DNA of 14,815 bases from Bacteroidia bacterium. GTDB lineage: Bacteria; Bacteroidota; Bacteroidia; Bacteroidales; Azobacteroidaceae. The notes below the pieces were generated by a model. It did no database searches, was not told the DNA's origin, and worked only from the letters and a program-made list of their open reading frames with translations. The stretch is from the NCBI GenBank assembly GCA_025996895.1, contig BNTW01000063.1:1-14815 (forward strand). The letters run 5' to 3'. Position numbers and translations under genes: made by a program. Below, piece by piece: positions 1 through 7,758 of the stretch. Numbering within the stretch: the first letter of the stretch is position 1; the number at the start of each line of letters is the position of its first letter.

Positions 1-48
1 TCGTTCGACAGCCGAATTTTATTTTTAACGGCAACATATAGCAAATAA

Positions 49-381
49 CCGGCTAATAGCCAAATCACAAATCGTCCGCATTTGCCTTATTACGAATTAC
101 GCAAAGAATGTTTCGATTATATCGACGCCAACCATTTGGATTACAACGATTTATCCGGAGGATTTAATTTTTATGGCAATCGCGGCTTTATTGAATTGGT
201 GAACGACGGTAAAATCGTCGGCAACGAACGGAATCGAAAATACTTTATCTATTCCAACATTTCCAATCTCGGAGACGAATTAATCGACGAATTGCACGAT
301 CTCAACCGTTGGACGGCGATCCGAACATTTTCAAAAGGCAGTGTGTTTATCACGATATATAAAAACACTCAAAATCAATAA
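49..381 (+). pseudogene. C-terminal remnant of an unidentified protein, possibly a multi-spanning membrane protein
   Basis: An open frame runs from just after an in-frame TAA (46-48) to the TAA at 379-381. It has no convincing start: the first usable initiator is a TTG at 82, there is no early in-frame ATG, and no ribosome binding site is visible. The product is soluble-looking, about 100 residues, with features such as PYYELRKECFDYI near the start and a tail of the form GSVFITIYKN. It resembles the C-terminal periplasmic tail of large Bacteroidota membrane proteins such as glycosyltransferase-like proteins, but I cannot identify the family with certainty. The same frame before the TAA reads RILFLTATYSK, which could be the end of a membrane segment, so the stop probably interrupts one longer gene. 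Alternatives are a real short protein starting at TTG 82, or a sequence error at the TAA. Confidence 0.45.
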
Positions 382-426
382 TAACGAAACACATAATTTT
401 TCCGCCGGTTGTCCGTTATATAATAT

Positions 427-1011
427 ATGAAGAAACAGTTGGTTTTTGCGACGAACAATGCGCACAAGTTGGAAGAGATTGTCGCTATTTTAGGTGAGGA
501 GTATCAAATTATTTCCCTGAAAGAGTTGGGTTGCACCGAAGATATTCCCGAAACGGCCGATACGCTGGAAGGCAATGCCTTGCTGAAAGCACAATATGTA
601 AGCGAAAAATATGGCGTGGATTGCTTTGCCGATGATACCGGATTGGAAGTGCCGGCGTTGAACAATGCACCCGGCGTTTATTCGGCGCGCTATGCCGGTG
701 AGGCTAAAAATTCGCAAGACAACATGCTGAAAGTACTTCGAGAATTGGAAGGAAAAACCGATTATTCTGCGCGTTTCCGTACTGTTATTACTTTATTGAA
801 AGACGGACAAACTCATCTGTTTGAGGGAATTGTGGAAGGCGAAATCGTGAAGGAAAAGCGAGGTACTTCCGGTTTCGGCTACGACCCGGTTTTTGTTCCG
901 CGAGGTTATACGCAAACTTTTGCCGAATTGGGAAATGATATAAAAAATACGATTAGTCACCGGGCGGAAGCCATTAAAAAGTTAAAACATTTTTTAGACA
1001 ATGAAAAATAA
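427..1011 (+). CDS. rdgB: XTP/dITP diphosphatase (RdgB/HAM1 family)
   Basis: Predicted non-canonical purine NTP pyrophosphatase. It hydrolyses ITP, dITP and XTP to the monophosphate and pyrophosphate in the cytoplasm, keeping deaminated purines out of nucleic acids. The 194-residue length is normal for the family. Visible motifs are the N-terminal nucleotide-binding [12 protein letters not shown], the central [20 protein letters not shown] with its acidic metal/catalytic residues, the [10 protein letters not shown] segment, and the C-terminal [11 protein letters not shown] helix. The ATG at 427 starts directly with the conserved first strand, so the start is secure. There is no Shine-Dalgarno sequence, as is common in Bacteroidota. 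The 3' end overlaps the start of porZ by 11 nt, suggesting co-transcription and translational coupling. Confidence 0.96.
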   Translation: MKKQLVFATNNAHKLEEIVAILGEEYQIISLKELGCTEDIPETADTLEGNALLKAQYVSEKYGVDCFADDTGLEVPALNNAPGVYSARYAGEAKNSQDNMLKVLRELEGKTDYSARFRTVITLLKDGQTHLFEGIVEGEIVKEKRGTSGFGYDPVFVPRGYTQTFAELGNDIKNTISHRAEAIKKLKHFLDNEK

Positions 1012-3337
1012 CTGCACATACCTTATCCTGTTTTTGTTGTTGTCCTGTCCGTTCCTGCAAGCGCAACGGATTGGCTCGTGGAATTCGTATATGGCTTATC
1101 ATAATGCGACACAAGTAGTGGCAACTCCGCAAAAGATTTTTGCCGTATATGACGGCTCGTTGCTTTCTTACTCTCCCGGTGATCAGGAAAAATTGACTTA
1201 TTCGTATAATGATGGCTTGAGCGACGTCGGGATTAAACATATCGCTTATTCTTCCGAAACAAACGCTCTGCTGATCGTCTATGACAATTCTAAAATGGAT
1301 ATTTTTCTGGGAAAGGATAATGTCGTTCCGTTGCCCGATATTAATACGAATGCGAAAAATTACCAAAATACGATCGTGAATAGTGTGTTTATTCAGGGCG
1401 AATATGCGTATTTGTCTACCGGCTATGGCGTAACCGTGGTGAATTTGAAGAAGAAGGAAATCAAGGAAACCTATGCTTCGGATTTGAATACACTGTCGGT
1501 GTGTCTGTGGGGAAACGATATTTATGCTGCTACGACTGAAGGCATTCTCAAGGTCTCGCTTTCCTCACCCAATTTATTGGATAAGGAATATTGGCAGTTT
1601 ATCCCGCCGTTGAGCATGGGCAATTATAAAAATATTATGAAAATGGTGGTGTTCAACGACCAGCTGGTTTTTTATGATGGAAATGGCGTTTATTCGCTGG
1701 CAAAAGACGAACAAGTAAAACGACTTTTTAACGGTGAGTGTCGTCAGTTAAGTATAATGAACGAACAATTGGTACTGGCTACCTACGATCGCGTCCTTTT
1801 TTATACCGATTTCGATCAATATTCGCAATTAACATTAGATGCTGAATATCAGTCTATTGTGCCTGCGTATAATTCCAAGACAAATTATTGGATTGCTTGG
1901 GGAACGAAAGGTTTGGTGGAAATAAAAGCCGAACAGCAGGCCGGAACGAATGTATTAACTCCCTCTGTATTAGCTTCCGAGATAAAAGTTGATAGTCCGC
2001 TTCGGAACATGACGTTTCATTTGACTTTCGAGCAGGACAAGCTCTTGGTGACAGGAGGCGGACGACGTTCCGACCGATTGAATAACGCGGGTACGCTGAT
2101 GGTTTATGAAAATGGAAAATGGTATAACTTTGACGATAAGGCGATTAGCGAGAAAACCGGTCTGCCGTGTCAAGACCTGATGTCGGCGGTGGTTGATCCG
2201 CGTGACCCGAATCACTATTACGTTTCCAGTTGGGGAGAAGGCATTTATGAATTTAAGGATAATGAATTTGTCAAGCTGTATTCTTACGAAAACAGTTCGT
2301 TACAATCGGCCAATCCAAATTATTATCCTGAAAGATATGTGCGGACGGACGGCATGGGATTCGATAGCGACAACAATCTGTATATGGTTAATTCGGAAGT
2401 TCCGAAAATCATCAGTATTCTCGATAATAGCAATAAATGGACGGCTCAAACGATTACGGTGAATGGTACGAATGTGATAGGCTCAATGATTAATCAACTC
2501 ATTGTGACAAGAAACAATCAAAAGTGGATTAATAATGCAAGTGCGGTGAATGATAAAAACAATTTTAATCTGCTGGCGTTGGACGAAAACAATCAGGCCT
2601 ATTATTCGAGAGGATTTGTTGATCAGCAGGGAAACGATATAAAAGCCGTCAATTATTTGTGTTTGGCGGAAGACTTGAACGGTACGGTCTGGGTAGGAAC
2701 GGATAATGGGCCGATAAGTTTCAGTTCTATCGAACAAATGGGAAAAGGCGTTTGCGACCGCGTGATTGAGCAAGACCAATATGGACAAAACGACGGAAAC
2801 GGTTATTATCTGTTGGAAGGCGAAAAAATCACGGCCATTGCCGTCGATGGCGAAAACCGGAAATGGCTCGGAACAACCGGACATGGCATTTTCTTGGTTG
2901 AATTGTCCGGCTCGACACTGAAAGTGGATAATTTTACCACGGCCAACAGTCAGCTTTTGTCCGATAACATCAATTCGATTGCAATTAACAACGCCACCGG
3001 CGAGGTATTTATCGCCACCGACAAAGGTTTGTGCTCCTATATGAGCGAAGCCATTGAAGGCAAATACGATTATTCCGATGTATATGCTTTTCCCAATCCG
3101 GTGTATCCCGCGCACGACCCGCAAGTGGTCATAACCGGTTTGATGTCAAATTCCACCGTCAAGATTACCGATATGGCCGGCAACCTGATGAACAAAGGCT
3201 TTTCGCATGGCGGACAATATGTTTGGAATTGCACCAACCTGAAAGGCGAAATAGCCAAAGCAGGTATTTACCTCGTTTTTGCAGCGATAGCGGACGGCAG
3301 TCAGGGAGTAGTTACAAAAATCATGATAATCAAGTAA
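1001..3337 (+). CDS. porZ: T9SS component PorZ-like, two-propeller surface protein with C-terminal sorting domain
   Basis: 778 residues, close to the length of Porphyromonas gingivalis PorZ. An N-terminal signal peptide ([20 protein letters not shown]..., cleavage probably near QAQ) is followed by [16 protein letters not shown] and long runs of beta-propeller repeats. These carry the KWLGT and VWVGTDNG blade motifs shared with two-component-regulator propellers, for example around residues 565 and 622. The last ~85 residues form a T9SS-type C-terminal beta-sandwich: FPNPV, then VKITDMAGN, then GIYLVFAA, ending KIMIIK. PorZ is known as part of the cell-surface attachment complex with PorU, PorQ and PorV; it binds A-LPS and supports sortase-like modification of cargo. 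Its own CTD is retained rather than cleaved. It overlaps rdgB at the 5' end. A generic propeller regulator is unlikely because no histidine kinase or membrane segments follow. The LLSC stretch in the signal is a weak lipobox. Confidence 0.85.
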   Translation: MKNNCTYLILFLLLSCPFLQAQRIGSWNSYMAYHNATQVVATPQKIFAVYDGSLLSYSPGDQEKLTYSYNDGLSDVGIKHIAYSSETNALLIVYDNSKMDIFLGKDNVVPLPDINTNAKNYQNTIVNSVFIQGEYAYLSTGYGVTVVNLKKKEIKETYASDLNTLSVCLWGNDIYAATTEGILKVSLSSPNLLDKEYWQFIPPLSMGNYKNIMKMVVFNDQLVFYDGNGVYSLAKDEQVKRLFNGECRQLSIMNEQLVLATYDRVLFYTDFDQYSQLTLDAEYQSIVPAYNSKTNYWIAWGTKGLVEIKAEQQAGTNVLTPSVLASEIKVDSPLRNMTFHLTFEQDKLLVTGGGRRSDRLNNAGTLMVYENGKWYNFDDKAISEKTGLPCQDLMSAVVDPRDPNHYYVSSWGEGIYEFKDNEFVKLYSYENSSLQSANPNYYPERYVRTDGMGFDSDNNLYMVNSEVPKIISILDNSNKWTAQTITVNGTNVIGSMINQLIVTRNNQKWINNASAVNDKNNFNLLALDENNQAYYSRGFVDQQGNDIKAVNYLCLAEDLNGTVWVGTDNGPISFSSIEQMGKGVCDRVIEQDQYGQNDGNGYYLLEGEKITAIAVDGENRKWLGTTGHGIFLVELSGSTLKVDNFTTANSQLLSDNINSIAINNATGEVFIATDKGLCSYMSEAIEGKYDYSDVYAFPNPVYPAHDPQVVITGLMSNSTVKITDMAGNLMNKGFSHGGQYVWNCTNLKGEIAKAGIYLVFAAIADGSQGVVTKIMIIK

Positions 3338-5833
3338 TTACTTCAAAACCGTCGTTACACTTTCTCTTCCTTCATAATACGCTTTGGCTTTGACAACCGA
3401 AGCGTCGCAAGCTACCGGTGATGTCCAAAGCGGTGAATTTGGTGTCGGCTCACTGCCGTCGGTCGTGTAATAAATCCTTGCCGAAGGAATAGTGCTATTG
3501 GCATACAACTTGCCGTCAATCACTTTAATACCCGGTTGAGCTACGTGAAAATTAACGTTCTGCTTGTGCAGGCGGGGCAATTCGTGCTGAACGATTTTCG
3601 CATTGTAATGCACTAACGCGTTGGAATACAAACTTTCGTTCGTTGCCCATGCCGGTTGTGTATTCCATGCCCGTTCAACCACTCCGAATATTTTGGGGAA
3701 CAAACAGCGTTCGACCATGCCGAAATTACGGATGGTTTCTGCCCACAACTGTCCCTGAATGCCTTTGATTTGCACTTCCGCGCCTTTAGTCAACGGCAGT
3801 TTGGTTTTTGCATACGCCTTTGTATCCACCGGCTCGCCTTTCCGGTTGTAGCGAAGCGATTGATAAATATCGTAAGGAAGCATGTCGTGCGTAGTATATT
3901 CATTCACAAATCCGCCCCAATACAGCCCCGGCTCTTGCGGGTGCTTGTTATACGCCATATCGAGATACAAGTTGGAAACGTTGCACAAAATAATCGGATA
4001 ACCCGCATTTGCCAGCTTATACGGCACATCGTCGCCGCCCCATTCGGGTACGGTATTCCAGCAGTAACTCAAAATATTGCTGTCGGCAAATTTTTTATTT
4101 ACCGTTTGATCGGGCAAAAGGGCAACTTCCTGCCAGGCAGCAAATTGGATGTTTTTTTCTTGCAAATGCGTCAAGACCTGCTCGATAAAATAATCTTTCA
4201 ATTCGCGTATTTCCGTCCAGCCTTCTTTTTGCATCAATGCTTGGCAGGCGGGCGAGCCTTCCCACGCGCCGTGAGGTACTTCGTCGCCGCCCAAATGCAG
4301 CGAAGGCAAGGGCAGTCCGGCTTCTTGGTAAGTTGAAGCAACTTCGTCAATCACCTTATAGACAAAGCGATAGGTCGAAGGCAAGGCCACATCAATCACG
4401 TTGTCGGTGAAAAATTGGGCGGAAAAATACTTGGATGTATCCCCGCTGGTCAATAAATATTCTTCCGCTTTCTGCAAATCCGTTGCCTTGTATTTGTTGT
4501 AACGCGCGTTCATTGCCTTAATCGCCGCGCGCGAGTGTCCGGGCAAATCAAATTCGGGAATGACGCGGATATGCTGTTGAGCCGCATATTTCAGGATCTC
4601 GATAAAATCTTGACGCGAATAGTAACCGTTTCCTAAATTGTTGGCGTCCGACGAGTTCCAACCGCCGCCATATTGCGGATACATACAATCCGCTTCGTCT
4701 ATCGTATAGCCCCTGCGTGCACCGACGGTCGTCAGTTCTTCCAGTCCGGGAATTTCCAGTCGCCAGCCTTCGTCGTCGCCCAAATGCAGATGCAAAACAT
4801 TCATTTTGTAAGACGAAAGCAAGTCAATGAGTTTCAGCACATTTTCCTTTTTCGTGAAATTGCGGGCGACGTCCAACATCTGCCCGCGATATTCCAAATC
4901 GGGATAATCCTTGATGTTCATTGCGCTTAATTCGCAGGGCAAAGCATTCAGATTGCCGAGAATGGCCAGCAAGGTTTGCGTTCCATAGAAAACGGCTTGC
5001 GGACTAATTCCTTCAATCTCAATCTGTTGTTTCGTTATATGAATTTGATATTCGTCTTTGAGAACAAGAAAAGGACTTTGTAATGTTTTTAAGAAAATAA
5101 CCGTTTCACCTGCGTCGGAAACCGTGCAATCAAACAATGTCTGCAATTTTTCCTTCAATAAATTGGCTTCGTTTTCCAACCCTTTTTCACTTTCGATACG
5201 GACATTTGGTGTGAAATGAAACGTGCCTTCAGTCAAATTCACGGATTTAACGGACGGAAAAATATCGGTCGGCTTCAGCGTTACGATTTTCTGAAAAGGC
5301 AGATTTTGTTCATAGACCAATTCGCCGGAAGGATAGGGCAGTTCGGCCGTTTCGGGGCGCGTCCATTGATAGGCATGCGTGAAAGGCGTTACCTGAATGG
5401 CTACGTCCAACGGTTGGCTGACGGCTTTTCCCGAAGGGTCGAGCGCGAGCCAGAAACCGCCTGCCGGGGCGTTGGTTTCCTTGATAATTCCACCCTCGCA
5501 GCAGAAAACGAACGCAACGGTTTCGCCTGCCGGAATGGGTTGATAATGTTCCGAAGGATACAGTTTATAATACGTCGAACTGATTTCTTCGACCACAAAT
5601 GGCGCGTTTTCGTCCGGTTGGGGTATTGCCGGAAGCTGGCAGAAATACAGCACCCAATTGCTGTCTAAAGTTTTTTTGCCTGTATTGGTGATGTAAAATG
5701 TGTTCTCGTAATATCCCTGTTTATTTTCGCCCATTTCCCAAACGACCGAAATGGGTGCGGTCACCTGTTTCGTAGAACAGCCGGTTAATATGCACAACAG
5801 GAACAAGATAGTGTTAATAGTGTTGAATTTCAT
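3338..5833 (-). CDS. GH20 beta-N-acetylhexosaminidase, lipoprotein
   Basis: 831 residues. It begins with a lipoprotein signal (LTGC, lipidated Cys at residue 19), so it is probably anchored in the outer membrane or periplasm. Domain order: an N-terminal CHB_HEX-like carbohydrate-binding domain (~25-165); a GH20b-type alpha/beta domain (~190-310, FPSVKSVNLTEGTFHFTP onward); the GH20 TIM barrel (~313-720) with YRGQMLDVARNF and the catalytic LHLGGDEV motif, in which D517-E518 is the pair used in substrate-assisted catalysis; and a C-terminal chitobiase/hexosaminidase domain (~770-831, ARIYYTTDGSEPTP). It removes terminal beta-GlcNAc/GalNAc from glycans, chitin fragments or muropeptides. It lies 12 nt downstream of the secreted oxidoreductase gene on the same strand, so the two form an operon. 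Its stop codon abuts the porZ stop with no spacer. The exact substrate cannot be read from sequence. Confidence 0.95.
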   Translation of the reverse strand: MKFNTINTILFLLCILTGCSTKQVTAPISVVWEMGENKQGYYENTFYITNTGKKTLDSNWVLYFCQLPAIPQPDENAPFVVEEISSTYYKLYPSEHYQPIPAGETVAFVFCCEGGIIKETNAPAGGFWLALDPSGKAVSQPLDVAIQVTPFTHAYQWTRPETAELPYPSGELVYEQNLPFQKIVTLKPTDIFPSVKSVNLTEGTFHFTPNVRIESEKGLENEANLLKEKLQTLFDCTVSDAGETVIFLKTLQSPFLVLKDEYQIHITKQQIEIEGISPQAVFYGTQTLLAILGNLNALPCELSAMNIKDYPDLEYRGQMLDVARNFTKKENVLKLIDLLSSYKMNVLHLHLGDDEGWRLEIPGLEELTTVGARRGYTIDEADCMYPQYGGGWNSSDANNLGNGYYSRQDFIEILKYAAQQHIRVIPEFDLPGHSRAAIKAMNARYNKYKATDLQKAEEYLLTSGDTSKYFSAQFFTDNVIDVALPSTYRFVYKVIDEVASTYQEAGLPLPSLHLGGDEVPHGAWEGSPACQALMQKEGWTEIRELKDYFIEQVLTHLQEKNIQFAAWQEVALLPDQTVNKKFADSNILSYCWNTVPEWGGDDVPYKLANAGYPIILCNVSNLYLDMAYNKHPQEPGLYWGGFVNEYTTHDMLPYDIYQSLRYNRKGEPVDTKAYAKTKLPLTKGAEVQIKGIQGQLWAETIRNFGMVERCLFPKIFGVVERAWNTQPAWATNESLYSNALVHYNAKIVQHELPRLHKQNVNFHVAQPGIKVIDGKLYANSTIPSARIYYTTDGSEPTPNSPLWTSPVACDASVVKAKAYYEGRESVTTVLK

Positions 5834-5845
5834 GGTGTTTTTTAT

Positions 5846-6946
5846 TTAAAATGCAATTGTTCTCTTTTGTTGGGCACTTTCTTTGGCTGCATTCAAAATT
5901 TTTACGACAATCAAATTGTTTTCCAACGAAGACAAATCAGTCGGCGCGACTTTGAATTGACCGCGAATGACGTTTGCAAAATAATTAAACGGTTCGTGGG
6001 CAGCAGTCGGAAATTCGGTTACTTTGATTTCTTCTTTGGGAATTTCGCGGCGCAACCGGTATTCTAAATCGTTGGCATTCAAGGCTTTTACATATCCGGC
6101 TTTGCCGTAAATCTCAATATCTTTCCTGTCTACCGGCCAATTCCACGAGCCTTCGAGAATAGCCTGTGCCTGCGGATAAGTCAAAATAATCGTTGCCTGG
6201 TCGTCGACTTTCGGATATACTTCGGGCTTAATTTGTTGCAGGACAGCCGTTACCGCTATAGGCTCCTGGTTTTGCATGAGCCAAGTCATCAGGTTTGCAC
6301 CGTAACAGCCGAAATCGATTACCGCACCGCCGCCGTTCAGTACAGGGTCAGTCAGCCACGCCAAAAATTCTTTGGAACAACCGATTTCCACCGGTCCTTT
6401 GTGTCCGTCATGAACGATTACCTTATTAATATCGCCGATTTCATGTTTCGTTACTGCCATTTCGTAGGCTTTGTAATGTGTTGGATACCAAGTTGTTTCG
6501 TAGTTTGTCAGCAGTTGGATGTGATTTTCCCGCGCCAATTGGGCCATGCGTTCGGCATGTTCAGGACTGACGGCCAACGGTTTTTCGACCATCACGTGAA
6601 TGCCTTTCGGCGCGCAAACTTCCACCGTCTGCAAATGGTCGTAAATCGAATTAAAAGCGACCACACCTTCCGGCTTGGTTTTTTCTACCATCGTTTTCAA
6701 ATCGTCATAAACGAGATTTAAATCGAAATGATACTGCTCGGCTAACCGTTTCACTAATTCTTTGTTTTTTTCGGCAATCCCGACAATTTGTATGTCCATT
6801 CGTTTCTGGACATCGCGCAACAAGCCGTGAATGTGGTCGTGCGAAAGGCCGTCGATACCTATTTTCACCGGTATGGCGGATTGTGCGTTACTGAACTGAA
6901 GGCAAATAAAACTCAAAAGACCGATAAGAAAACTACGTATTTTCAT
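5846..6946 (-). CDS. Secreted Gfo/Idh/MocA family oxidoreductase
   Basis: 366 residues with a Sec signal peptide (MKIRSFLIGLLSFICLQFSNAQ), so export to the periplasm is likely; most relatives are cytoplasmic NAD(P)-dependent sugar dehydrogenases. After the signal comes the Rossmann half, with the family's VMVEKPLA motif (E121-K122-P123, the lysine being the usual catalytic/cofactor residue). The C-terminal half is of the GFO_IDH_MocA type, with GGGAVIDFGCYGANLMTWLM and a later ILEGSWNWP segment. The nucleotide loop after the first strand is odd: it reads KIGIDGLSHDHIHGLL instead of a classical GxGxxG. It is the first gene of a leftward pair with the GH20 hexosaminidase, suggesting oxidation or rearrangement of a sugar released from, or attached to, an amino-sugar glycan. 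Substrate and cofactor are unknown. Confidence 0.88.
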   Translation of the reverse strand: MKIRSFLIGLLSFICLQFSNAQSAIPVKIGIDGLSHDHIHGLLRDVQKRMDIQIVGIAEKNKELVKRLAEQYHFDLNLVYDDLKTMVEKTKPEGVVAFNSIYDHLQTVEVCAPKGIHVMVEKPLAVSPEHAERMAQLARENHIQLLTNYETTWYPTHYKAYEMAVTKHEIGDINKVIVHDGHKGPVEIGCSKEFLAWLTDPVLNGGGAVIDFGCYGANLMTWLMQNQEPIAVTAVLQQIKPEVYPKVDDQATIILTYPQAQAILEGSWNWPVDRKDIEIYGKAGYVKALNANDLEYRLRREIPKEEIKVTEFPTAAHEPFNYFANVIRGQFKVAPTDLSSLENNLIVVKILNAAKESAQQKRTIAF

Positions 6947-6972
6947 GGAAATAAAAAATTATTGAATTAATG

Positions 6973-7004
6973 TCTGCAAAAATAAGAATTTATTTTTATC
7001 TTTG
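6973..7004 (+). promoter_or_regulatory. Bacteroidota-type promoter of rpsP
   Basis: A perfect -7 element TATCTTTG (6997-7004, consensus TAnnTTTG) is preceded, at 20 nt spacing, by TCTG (6973-6976), a three-of-four match to the -33 TTTG. Transcription would begin near 7010, giving a leader of about 30 nt before the ATG at 7043. The leader is A/T-rich and lacks a Shine-Dalgarno sequence, which is usual for highly expressed Bacteroidota genes. Confidence 0.65.
6977..6984 (-). promoter_or_regulatory. Candidate -7 element for the oxidoreductase-GH20 operon
   Basis: On the minus strand the sequence reads TATTTTTG, a full match to the Bacteroidota sigma-ABfr -7 consensus TAnnTTTG, about 30 bases before the ATG at 6946. 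No good TTTG -33 element is seen at 19-21 nt spacing, so support rests on the -7 box and position. It directly abuts the -33 region of the opposing rpsP promoter. Confidence 0.45.
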
Positions 7005-7011
7005 CACCCTC

Positions 7012-7025
7012 AAATTTATAAATTT
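7012..7025. repeat. 14-bp perfect AT palindrome at the rpsP leader
   Basis: AAATTTATAAATTT is its own reverse complement and sits at or just after the predicted rpsP transcription start. It could be an operator or a weak hairpin. Because it is entirely A/T in an AT-rich intergenic region, chance is a real possibility. Confidence 0.3.
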
Positions 7026-7042
7026 AATTTCAATACAAACAA

Positions 7043-7591
7043 ATGGCAACAAAAATCAGATTGCAAAGACACGGTCGCAAAGGGTACGCGTTTTACCACA
7101 TCGTGATCGCAGATAGCAGAGCTCCACGGGATGGAAAATTTATCGAAAGGATTGGGTCATATAACCCAAACACAAATCCTGCTACAATAGATTTGAAATT
7201 CGACCGGGCTTTGTATTGGGTGAATATAGGTGCGCAACCTACGGATACAGTGAGAAATATCCTTTCCGACGAAGGCGTTTTGTTGAAAAAACACTTGTTG
7301 GGCGGTGTAGCTAAAGGTGCATTTTCGGAAGCCGATGCGGAAACGAAGTTTCAGGCATGGAAAGATTCTAAACAAAGTGCCGTAAAAGGTAAAATTTCCA
7401 AATTAGGCGAAGCCGGCCGCGCTGAAGCAAAAGCCAAATTAGAAGCTGAAAAGGCTGTAAATAAAGCGAAAGCCGAAGCATTGGCCACGAAAAAGGCAGA
7501 AGCTATAGCAGCCAAAGCGGCCGCCAAAGCAGCAGCAACGGCGCAAGAAGAAGCCGCACCGGCAGCAGAAGAAACTCCTGCGGCCGAATAA
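7043..7591 (+). CDS. rpsP: 30S ribosomal protein S16 with long Ala/Lys/Glu-rich tail
   Basis: 182 residues. The first ~80 are the S16 core ([20 protein letters not shown], then [18 protein letters not shown] and [12 protein letters not shown]), which binds 16S rRNA and helps assemble the small subunit. The remaining ~100 residues are a Lys/Ala/Glu-rich, largely helical and low-complexity extension ending in [14 protein letters not shown]. The core is about the size of the whole protein in E. coli; a long tail is, to my knowledge, usual in Bacteroidota S16, so it is not read as a fusion error. Transcription appears monocistronic: its own promoter lies upstream and a strong terminator follows 30 nt after the stop. 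Confidence 0.97.
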   Translation: MATKIRLQRHGRKGYAFYHIVIADSRAPRDGKFIERIGSYNPNTNPATIDLKFDRALYWVNIGAQPTDTVRNILSDEGVLLKKHLLGGVAKGAFSEADAETKFQAWKDSKQSAVKGKISKLGEAGRAEAKAKLEAEKAVNKAKAEALATKKAEAIAAKAAAKAAATAQEEAAPAAEETPAAE

Positions 7592-7620
7592 ATCCGGAAC
7601 GTTCTTATTTAATGAAATAA

Positions 7621-7663
7621 AAAGGAACTGCCTCTGAAAATTAGAGTGTAGTTTCTTTTTTTT
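7621..7663 (+). terminator. Rho-independent terminator of rpsP
   Basis: Arm AAAGGAACT (7621-7629) pairs with AGTTTCTTT (7650-7658), with one G-U pair. An inner CTCT/AGAG stem closes a small loop, and the 3' arm runs into eight consecutive T (7656-7663). A weaker hairpin, TTATTT-aatg-AAATAA (7605-7620), lies just before it. Confidence 0.8.
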
Positions 7664-7713
7664 CTATCTGATAAAATAACCGCAAAAAAACGGGAATTTT
7701 TGTAATTTATTTG

Positions 7714-7721
7714 TATATTTG
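7714..7721 (+). promoter_or_regulatory. Candidate -7 element for the ftsX operon
   Basis: TATATTTG is a full match to TAnnTTTG. It lies 37 nt before the ATG at 7759 and right after the rpsP terminator. The -33 element is poor (nearest TTTG at 7699-7702, spacing too short). Its position supports an ATG start for ftsX rather than the upstream in-frame TTG at 7711, which would lie before the transcript start. Confidence 0.55.
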
Positions 7722-7758
7722 CGCCCAATTTAGGGAAAGTCTGTTTAATTCGGTGCAA

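Noticed and set aside
2483..3124. 213-residue minus-strand open frame within porZ
   Set aside because: The porZ frame is continuous and carries blade motifs here. The antisense frame has no domain logic and reflects codon bias.
1001..3337. Two-component sensor or hybrid regulator, suggested by the propeller repeats
   Set aside because: There is no transmembrane segment, kinase or receiver domain after the propellers; the C-terminus is a T9SS-type beta domain and the length fits PorZ.
3656..4336. 226-residue plus-strand open frame opposite the GH20 gene
   Set aside because: It is an antisense shadow of the catalytic region of a well-supported GH20 enzyme. Its translation is rich in Arg, His, Phe and Gln, with no recognisable domain and no start context.
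7711..7758. TTG-initiated 16-residue N-terminal extension of FtsX
   Set aside because: It contains the promoter -7 box (7714-7721), so it would precede the transcript start. ATG 7759 gives the usual basic N-terminus.
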